A DNA stretch of 11,535 bases from CAYURR01 sp964446745 (lineage in GTDB: Bacteria; Bacillota; Clostridia; Lachnospirales; WQUN01). Below the pieces are notes generated by a model, which saw nothing but the letters and a program-made list of their open reading frames with translations, made no database searches and had not been told where the DNA came from. This document shows, piece by piece, positions 6,812-11,535 of the stretch (its first letter is position 1; every line of letters begins with the position of its first letter). Location: contig CAYURR010000093.1 in NCBI GenBank assembly GCA_964446745.1, forward strand, positions 1 to 11,535. The letters are read 5' to 3'. The translations under genes and the position numbers were made by a program.

Positions 6812-7209
6812 TGTATCACCCCGCTGAGTTTATTTGTATGAAACCGTTTGCGAATGTTTGCGTATTCGTTATAGACACTTTCGAAGAGCTCAAAATCCGA
6901 AACGCTAAAGTGCTGTCGGTATCTGAAAAATTGGCCTATATCGGCTATTAAATGACCCGTGCAGGCATACTCCCAGTCGACGATGTAAACTTTATCATCA
7001 TTGGTTACAAGCATGTTTGCGGGTTTGAAGTCACTATGAATGAACGCTTGATAACGATTTATCTCCGGCATCAATTCGCGTCGGGCACTTATATATTCGT
7101 AAACATAAAATACTCTGTCAGACTTGCTTATATGAAATAGAAAGTCCAGAAGTTTGACCCTACTCTTTACGAGTAAATGCGGCATGCTCGTTATTAAATT
7201 CGTTTGCAT
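6808..7209 (-). pseudogene. APH-type phosphotransferase remnant (C-lobe core only)
   Basis: The 133-residue frame contains the catalytic core of the aminoglycoside phosphotransferase/choline kinase-like family. FIHSDFKPANML (57-68) gives the H-x-D-x-x-x-x-N loop (H58, D60, N65), and IVDWEYA (76-82) gives the metal-binding Asp (D78). Usual family members are about 250-300 residues. Here the ATP-binding N-lobe with its glycine-rich loop and lysine is absent. Only 36 nt separate this frame from the preceding gene, and an in-frame TAA lies one codon before the ATG. The C-terminal helices also look short, ending directly in the GTGA overlap with the GNAT gene. By hand count, 7081-7200 is about 35% GC against about 58% for 9781-9900 in tldD. 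Best read as a decayed gene; a short expressed protein is possible because the frame is open and AAGGG lies before the ATG. Confidence 0.7.
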
Positions 7210-7212
7210 CCG

Positions 7213-7240
7213 TTACCCTTAGCAAGAGCTTACCCTTGCT
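7213..7240. repeat. Short direct and inverted repeats at the remnant's 5' edge
   Basis: TTACCCTT occurs at 7213-7220 and again at 7230-7237. AGCAAG (7221-7226) and CTTGCT (7235-7240) form an inverted pair. This lies in the 36-nt gap between the 2H phosphoesterase stop and the truncated phosphotransferase, where the missing N-lobe should have been. It may be a deletion scar or simply a small hairpin near a ribosome site. Confidence 0.4.
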
Positions 7241-7245
7241 TGTAT

Positions 7246-7779
7246 CTAGCCTCCATGTATCTGATGCACACATAGCTGATGAAACGGATTGCAACGCGCG
7301 AGTATAAGCCTTTCAACTCTGCTGCCAATCGGCGTAAATTGTTGCTGAACCACATCAAACCCGATCTTTAGTTGCTCCGGTGTGAGCTTAACCGCTATCG
7401 CCGTATGCGGAACCCATTGATATGGCATATAGTGCCCGAAATCCCCCACATCAGCGATCTGTGACATCGCTCGATTAACGAGTTCACAAGAGCGCTGTAG
7501 ATACTCATTCAACACCGGTGCAAGGAACAACACATGCGGATTGAATATTCCGATGGAAGCCCAGAATACCTCCCCGCATGTAATCTCATCAGCACAGCGT
7601 TCAAATTCACTTTTTATCCGTTCCTCGTCATCCGATCTATACATACCTATGGTCAAGTGTGGCGGTATCCCCACATCCGTCATATAGCTATTGCCGGTAC
7701 ATATCGCAACATCTGTGATTAGGGTTTGAATCCTTTGTTCCGTAGTATTGTCAAAATAGAACACCACAGCATAGTCCAT
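7246..7779 (-). CDS. 2H phosphoesterase, 2'-5' RNA ligase-like
   Basis: A 177-residue cytoplasmic protein of the 2H phosphoesterase superfamily, whose members act on 2',3'-cyclic or 2'-5' phosphodiester bonds in RNA or small nucleotides. The first catalytic motif is intact as PPHLTIGMY (H41, T43), preceded by the usual N-terminal YAVVFYFD strand. The second appears in WVPHTAIAVKL (122-132): H125 is present, but the position two residues later, normally Ser or Thr, is Ala (A127). The spacing between motifs (84 residues) and the length suit the family. The ATG at 7779 has only a weak purine-rich AGAAAG/GAAG ribosome site. The gene follows tldE by 31 nt and precedes the phosphotransferase remnant. 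Activity may be reduced or altered by the changed motif; the substrate is unknown. Confidence 0.8.
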   Translation of the reverse strand: MDYAVVFYFDNTTEQRIQTLITDVAICTGNSYMTDVGIPPHLTIGMYRSDDEERIKSEFERCADEITCGEVFWASIGIFNPHVLFLAPVLNEYLQRSCELVNRAMSQIADVGDFGHYMPYQWVPHTAIAVKLTPEQLKIGFDVVQQQFTPIGSRVERLILARCNPFHQLCVHQIHGG

Positions 7780-7810
7780 CTGCTCAGCTTCTTTCTACGT
7801 CCCGGCTATC

Positions 7811-9196
7811 TTAAGCTCCGGCAATCTTAAGCCCCTTTATCAATATTGACGGCATGCCTACTGTACCGCTGCCGCTCGGCAACCCAAACCTCAGATCGTT
7901 ACCGACCGCTGTAATGTTTTTCAGCAATTCATAAAAATTACCCGACACCGTGATCTGCTCAACGGGATGTACGCGCTTGCCGTTTTCGATCAAATATCCG
8001 GCTGCGAGCAGCGAGAAGTCACCGGATACCGCATTCGTACCCGCATGCAGACCGTTCAGCTCTGTTATATATATGACGCTATCCAGTGACTGTATAGCAT
8101 CGGCGATAGGCTTGTCGGACGGCACAATGTAGAAATTGGTGCATGAGGTTTCCACAGGAGCACGAAAGCCAGACTTAAAGCCGTTACCTGTACTCGTACG
8201 GTTTTCCTTTTCGGCTGACTTTAGATTATATAACATGGTCTTCAGGATACCGTTTTCGATTATGGCCTTGTTTTGAGTAGCTACACCCTCTGAGTCAAAG
8301 GGCACGCTGCCTAAGCATACTGTATCAAGGCCCGACACAACCCCATCATCACGCAGTGTCACGATATCGCTTGCTATCTGTTCGCCCTTTTTACCCTGCA
8401 GCAAAGAAAAGCCCTTCTGTGCACGATCCGCAAAGAACACTCCCGCAAACGTGCCAAAGAAATCCGTTGCGGATTCGCTGTCGAACACGACATTGTATTC
8501 CCCTTTTGCTACGGAGCTCGCGCCGAGATAGGAGAGAGCCTTGTCTACGGTAGATTTGGCGAGCTCATCCGGTGAAAATGCATCTATGTCCTGTCCCTGC
8601 CAGATATCATAGGCAAGCTTGGTAACGCCATTTTCCTCCACGCGTACCCCTGCGATTGCATACATGAAGTTCGACTTGTGTGAGAGGTTCAAGCCGTATG
8701 AATTCGCAATCGTGCAATCTCCATCTACGCTTCCGAATAGGCAATAATCGACAGACTTTACACGTGCATCATAGGCCTTTGCAGATATTTCAAGAGCTTT
8801 AGCAAGTTCAATCTTACGCGCGGCCGAGATCGCATTCATTGCCTCAGAATATGTATCGGCCTTAGGATATGCATCGTCACCGTCCGCACTACCCTTATAC
8901 AGCTTTTCAAACTCGTCTGATTCTATCAATCCCGCGTTATCAGATGCGTTTTTTAGCAGGCTATCGATGATCTGTTCGTCAGCCTTTGTCGCATACGCAT
9001 ACCCCATCCTGCCGTTGTAAGTGCCACGGAAGCATATCCCTGTATGTCCCGCATTCTTATATTCCTTTATTTCGCCCTCGAAGATGCTGACGCTGAAGCT
9101 CTCGCCCTCGGACACATATATTTCGCTATCGGTAAAGCCATAAGCCTTTGCGGCATCAAATAAGCTGCGACTGAAATCGTTTATATTATTATCCAT
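7811..9196 (-). CDS. tldE: TldE/PmbA, non-catalytic partner of the TldD metalloprotease
   Basis: A 461-residue member of the TldD/PmbA (modulator of DNA gyrase, U62) family. In E. coli, TldD and TldE form a heterodimeric protease that degrades unfolded peptides and processes modified peptides such as microcin B17. Typical blocks include GESFSVSIFEGEIKEYKNAG (31-50), GRMGYAYATK (62-71), ENGILKTMLYNLKSA (314-328), STGNGF (335-340), NGLHAGTNAVSGDFSLLAAG (381-400) and the C-terminal VGNDLRFGLPSGSGTVGMPS (431-450). It lacks the HExxxH motif, as expected for TldE. The start at 9196 is set by AGGGGG (9203-9208) 6 nt upstream; a frame extending to 9295 runs back into tldD and is rejected. It begins 11 nt after the tldD stop, consistent with equal expression of the two subunits. 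Confidence 0.93.
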   Translation of the reverse strand: MDNNINDFSRSLFDAAKAYGFTDSEIYVSEGESFSVSIFEGEIKEYKNAGHTGICFRGTYNGRMGYAYATKADEQIIDSLLKNASDNAGLIESDEFEKLYKGSADGDDAYPKADTYSEAMNAISAARKIELAKALEISAKAYDARVKSVDYCLFGSVDGDCTIANSYGLNLSHKSNFMYAIAGVRVEENGVTKLAYDIWQGQDIDAFSPDELAKSTVDKALSYLGASSVAKGEYNVVFDSESATDFFGTFAGVFFADRAQKGFSLLQGKKGEQIASDIVTLRDDGVVSGLDTVCLGSVPFDSEGVATQNKAIIENGILKTMLYNLKSAEKENRTSTGNGFKSGFRAPVETSCTNFYIVPSDKPIADAIQSLDSVIYITELNGLHAGTNAVSGDFSLLAAGYLIENGKRVHPVEQITVSGNFYELLKNITAVGNDLRFGLPSGSGTVGMPSILIKGLKIAGA

Positions 9197-9202
9197 ATAT
9201 AT

Positions 9203-9208
9203 CCCCCT
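9203..9208 (-). promoter_or_regulatory. Ribosome binding site of tldE
   Basis: Minus-strand AGGGGG with 6 nt to the ATG at 9196, overlapping the tldD stop codon (9210-9208) by one base. It decides the tldE start and supports coupled translation with tldD. Confidence 0.75.
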
Positions 9209-10599
9209 TACTTCCTGCCGCCGACGAGTATCTCTTTTACACGAATCGTGGGCTGTCCTACGTTTGTGGGCACAGAGCCGCTTATCGAGCCGCACATACC
9301 CTGCTCCTGATAGAGATTATCCGCAATCTTATCAATATCCATCAATACCTGACCACCCTTGCCGATCAATGTCGCGCCCCTGACAGGTTCTGCGATCTTG
9401 CCATTCCTGATTATGTACGCCTCCGTGACTGCGAAATTAAACTCGCCGGTCGCGGGTTGTACAGAACCGCCGCCCATCTTTGCAGCATATAGGCCGTATT
9501 CGGTGTCCGCTATGATGTCCTCGTGCTTATCCGTGCCCGATGCGATAAATGTATTCGTCATACGTGAGGTCGGTGCATATAAATACGACTGCCGTCTCGA
9601 AGAGCCCGTGCTCTCCATCCCCATCTTCTTGCCGTTTAGGCGATCCACCAAATATGTCTTTAATATCCCATTCTCAATCAATACATTCTTGCGTGAGGGT
9701 GTGCCCTCGTCATCTACATTTATAGACCCCCAATAATTAGGTACCGTGCCGTCATCTATGGCAGTCACGATCGGAGAGGCAATCTGCTGACCGAGTTTGC
9801 CGCAAAACTCCGAGGCCCCCTTTGCAACCGAGGTCGCCTCGAGGCTATGCCCGCAAGCCTCGTGGAATATGACACCGCCGAAACCGTTTCCGATCACAAC
9901 GGGCATTTTGCCACCCGGGCAGAGATCGGCCAGCAACATCTTGACGGCTATCTCGGCCGAGTCCTTACCGAGCTTATCAAAATCTAAACTGTCTACAAAC
10001 TCATAGCCCTGCATAGCACCGGGGCTAAAGGAACCTGTTTGCTTTTCCGCATCAGATGAAGCTACTGCAGACACCGCCACACGCGTGCGCACACGCCTAT
10101 CCGTTACCCAAAGCCCTTCAGAGTTTGCAATCAACACATCTTGCACATGGGCTCTGTATGAGCCGTTCGTCTGCGTGACACGCTTGTCGTACGCATATGA
10201 GGCAGCGGCAGCACGCTTTAAGCATTCGACTACATGCTTATTGTCGCCATCCGTTGGCAATATGGCTATGTTATGTATGTTACCTGCCTTGCGGCAGTCG
10301 AAGGTAATCGTATCATTGGCTCCGACTTTACCCCGTGCGGATACCGCAGCAGCGGCTTGCTTTGCGATCTTTATGAGATTGTCGCGCGAGGTGTCGTTCG
10401 TATATGCATATATCGCCCCGAAACCATCGAAGATACGTATACCACAACCGTAATCGATACCCCATTGCGCGCTCTCAACCTTTGAGTTTGTCATCACGAT
10501 GCCGTTCTCCTCGGTATTCTCGACAAATATCTCGGCGAAGTCCCCACCTGTCGATAATGCCGCTGTCAATACATCGGCAACGATGTTCCTGTCCAACAT
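9208..10599 (-). CDS. tldD: TldD metalloprotease subunit
   Basis: A 463-residue catalytic subunit of the TldD/TldE protease. The zinc-site motif HEACGH (246-251) is an intact H-E-x-x-x-H, with H246 and H251 as ligands and E247 as general base. The third ligand is probably C436 in GMCGSISGSVPTNVGQP (434-450), matching the conserved C-terminal cysteine of the family. Other typical stretches are YGCGIRIFDGFGAIYAYTN (50-68), GGVIFHEACGHSLEAT (241-256), NVDDEGTPSRKNVLIENG (294-311) and the MGGGSVQPATGEFNFAVTEA run (375-394). The start at 10599 has AAAGGGGA upstream and lies 3 nt after the stop of the membrane-protein gene. Peptide substrates in this organism are unknown; no precursor-peptide gene is seen nearby. 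Confidence 0.96.
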   Translation of the reverse strand: MLDRNIVADVLTAALSTGGDFAEIFVENTEENGIVMTNSKVESAQWGIDYGCGIRIFDGFGAIYAYTNDTSRDNLIKIAKQAAAAVSARGKVGANDTITFDCRKAGNIHNIAILPTDGDNKHVVECLKRAAAASYAYDKRVTQTNGSYRAHVQDVLIANSEGLWVTDRRVRTRVAVSAVASSDAEKQTGSFSPGAMQGYEFVDSLDFDKLGKDSAEIAVKMLLADLCPGGKMPVVIGNGFGGVIFHEACGHSLEATSVAKGASEFCGKLGQQIASPIVTAIDDGTVPNYWGSINVDDEGTPSRKNVLIENGILKTYLVDRLNGKKMGMESTGSSRRQSYLYAPTSRMTNTFIASGTDKHEDIIADTEYGLYAAKMGGGSVQPATGEFNFAVTEAYIIRNGKIAEPVRGATLIGKGGQVLMDIDKIADNLYQEQGMCGSISGSVPTNVGQPTIRVKEILVGGRK

Positions 10600-10602
10600 A
10601 AA

Positions 10603-11313
10603 TTAATCCCCTTTCATGTCTCCGCTTTTTCCTGAAAACAGCCTGCGCATATTATACTCATTGCCAAAGGCTACGACGATATCGTCCTTCTGTAATATTG
10701 TATCGCCCGTTATAGGCTCAACAAGCGCTCCATGACGTTTAATAACCAGTATCTGTATGTCAAACCCGTTTTTAAGGTTAGTGTCTTGTAAGCAAACATT
10801 TTCAAACATTTTATCTATATATGTGAGAGAAATAGAGGCCATGACCTTATCGCCGTATGCGTCTATCAACACAAACGAGTTGGTTTCGCGCCCGAACATG
10901 ATCCTGTGACCCAAAGCCTCGATCATACGGTCAAAGTTTGTTTTCATAGATGGGAAACGAACCATGAGTATTGCGAAAAAGCCTATAACGATGAATACGA
11001 TTGCGACCGAAATCATTTGGTTCAACTGAGCCCTGTTTAACTCTAAGAAGATATTTACGATGAGCGATACGATAACAACGGTAAAAGCGTATCCGAAGAT
11101 GATCGTAACGCGCGCGAGCTTTCGGCGTATCAGCGACATGGCTATGAGCTCACTCTCCGAAGTCGTAAACCCTGTGCTCGTCAATAGCGAAATCACTTGA
11201 AAGCGGGCCTTTTCTTCGGTCATTCCCGTTAAACGGAATAAAACGGTAAAGATTTCGATAATGATGACGTAAGCGATGATGAACACGGTAACCAAGATGA
11301 TATATCCGGCCAT
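10603..11313 (-). CDS. Membrane protein with TrkA-C (RCK_C) domain
   Basis: A 236-residue protein with three predicted membrane segments (about 5-26, 68-90 and 98-118) and a cytoplasmic C-terminal part (about 145-225) resembling the TrkA-C/RCK_C ligand-binding domain, with GFDIQILVIKRHG (183-195), ITGDTILQKDDIVVAFG (201-217) and a final RRLF. Such domains gate K+ and other ion transporters and in several families bind c-di-AMP. No TrkA-N NAD-binding domain is present. The loop between the first two membrane segments contains TSTGFTTSESEL (45-56), which superficially resembles K+-transporter selectivity-filter loops; this is only an impression. The start has GGGGGTG about 5-6 nt upstream. It is the first gene of the minus-strand operon and ends 3 nt before tldD. 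Ion-transport regulation is inferred, not shown. Confidence 0.72.
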   Translation of the reverse strand: MAGYIILVTVFIIAYVIIIEIFTVLFRLTGMTEEKARFQVISLLTSTGFTTSESELIAMSLIRRKLARVTIIFGYAFTVVIVSLIVNIFLELNRAQLNQMISVAIVFIVIGFFAILMVRFPSMKTNFDRMIEALGHRIMFGRETNSFVLIDAYGDKVMASISLTYIDKMFENVCLQDTNLKNGFDIQILVIKRHGALVEPITGDTILQKDDIVVAFGNEYNMRRLFSGKSGDMKGD

Positions 11314-11334
11314 ATATACACCCCCATTTTAAGT

Positions 11335-11364
11335 AGTATACATTAGTCAGAATGATTATGTAAA
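11335..11364 (-). promoter_or_regulatory. Promoter of the RCK_C-tldD-tldE operon
   Basis: On the minus strand TTTACA (11364-11359) and TATACT (11340-11335) are separated by 18 nt, with TG just before the -10. The predicted start near 11328 leaves only about 15 nt before the ATG at 11313, so there is no room for a long leader or riboswitch. It diverges from the rnpB promoter, with about 28 bp between the two -35 elements. Confidence 0.72.
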
Positions 11365-11384
11365 GGATTCGCTGGAAGGATTCG
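11363..11384. repeat. Tandem 9-bp direct repeat between divergent promoters
   Basis: AAGGATTCG occurs exactly at 11363-11371 and 11376-11384, a 13-nt step. The first copy overlaps the last two bases of the operon promoter's -35 element, and the second ends 8 bp before the rnpB -35. Placement suggests a regulator-binding site acting on one or both promoters; no known operator is recognised. Confidence 0.5.
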
Positions 11385-11392
11385 TCATAAAA

Positions 11393-11421
11393 TTGACTCT
11401 ATGGTGCAAATCCGTTACAAT
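11393..11421 (+). promoter_or_regulatory. Sigma-A-type promoter of rnpB
   Basis: TTGACT (11393-11398) and TACAAT (11416-11421) are spaced by 17 nt, close to the housekeeping consensus. The predicted start near 11428 falls just where the RNase P RNA should begin. Confidence 0.85.
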
Positions 11422-11427
11422 GCATGG

Positions 11428-11535
11428 ATAATAGGCGAGTAAAACAGACTGTCGCGCAAGATCAAGCGTTTTCGCTTCGACTTGTGAGGAAAGTCCGAGC
11501 TCCGCAGGGCAAGGGTGCCGGCTAACGACCGGTGG
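11428..11535 (+). ncRNA. rnpB: RNase P RNA, 5' part (cut by the window end)
   Basis: Catalytic RNA of ribonuclease P, which trims the 5' leader of precursor tRNAs. The near-universal P4-forming core GAGGAAAGTCCGAGCTCC begins at 11486 and is followed by GCAGGGCAAGGGTGCCGG and TAACGACCGGTGG, the standard bacterial order. Upstream, GCAAG (11456-11460) pairs with CTTGT (11481-11485), and AAGCG-TTTT-CGCTT (11464-11477) closes the inner hairpin of P3. CCGG arms (11518-11521 and 11529-11532) enclose CTAACGA. The 5' end is estimated from the promoter and could be off by a base or two. The 3' part, including the second P4 strand and the region needed to tell type A from type B, lies outside the window. 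Confidence 0.95.

Noticed and set aside
6808..7779. Mobile element or antibiotic-resistance cassette (GNAT, APH and 2H genes together)
   Set aside because: No transposase, integrase, terminal inverted repeats or attachment site is seen; the APH piece is incomplete and the GNAT type is not a recognised resistance enzyme.
9197..9295. N-terminal extension of tldE by 33 residues
   Set aside because: It lies within the 3' end of tldD, its Arg-rich sequence does not resemble TldE, and a good AGGGGG ribosome site points to the ATG at 9196.
1..11535. CRISPR array, phage genes, tRNA genes or toxin-antitoxin pair
   Set aside because: No spaced repeats, no phage or toxin motifs and no cloverleaf were found on reading both strands; all long stretches are explained by genes.

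Overview
The window looks like chromosome from a member of the Bacillota, most likely Clostridia. The reasons are a short Lys/Arg-rich S21 protein of clostridial type, strong GGAGG-type ribosome binding sites, moderate GC with frequent ATA isoleucine codons, and an intergenic-poor layout of mostly co-directional genes. This assignment is inferred from sequence character, not from a search.

Left part (1-2911, + strand): the 3' end of a peptide/nickel-type ABC transport operon. It holds the last codons of a permease, two oligopeptide/dipeptide-family ATPases (DppD-like and DppF-like), and a TIM-barrel sugar-phosphate isomerase/epimerase directly behind them. The isomerase suggests that the imported solute may be a sugar or sugar conjugate rather than a peptide.

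Middle (2921-4204, - strand): a D-2-hydroxyacid dehydrogenase converges on the transport operon with only 9 bp between the stops. Upstream of it is rpsU (S21), with a clear sigma-A-type promoter and a strong intrinsic terminator. The dehydrogenase starts 21 nt after that terminator's T-tract, so no separate promoter fits between them.

Right part (4344-11313, - strand): eight genes on one strand with no gap above 36 nt and two stop/start overlaps, behind a good promoter at 11335-11364. In transcription order they are a membrane protein with a TrkA-C (RCK_C) tail, TldD, TldE, a 2H (2'-5' RNA ligase-like) phosphoesterase, a remnant of an APH-type phosphotransferase, a GNAT acetyltransferase, an Lrp/AsnC regulator and a class I/II aminotransferase. 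TldD/TldE form a metalloprotease pair. The Lrp regulator and aminotransferase overlap by ATGA and form a likely amino-acid metabolism unit. The phosphotransferase remnant is AT-richer than the tldD stretch compared and lacks its N-lobe.

Far right (11393-11535, + strand): the promoter and 5' part of rnpB (RNase P RNA), divergent from the tldDE transcript and cut by the window edge.

Most of the window is housekeeping or widespread metabolic genes. I see no phage, transposon, CRISPR or defence cassette and no clearly new system. The best second-look items are the phosphotransferase remnant fused by overlap to a GNAT gene, the promoterless dehydrogenase behind the rpsU terminator, the repeats between the rnpB and tldDE promoters, and the RCK_C membrane protein tied to TldD/TldE.
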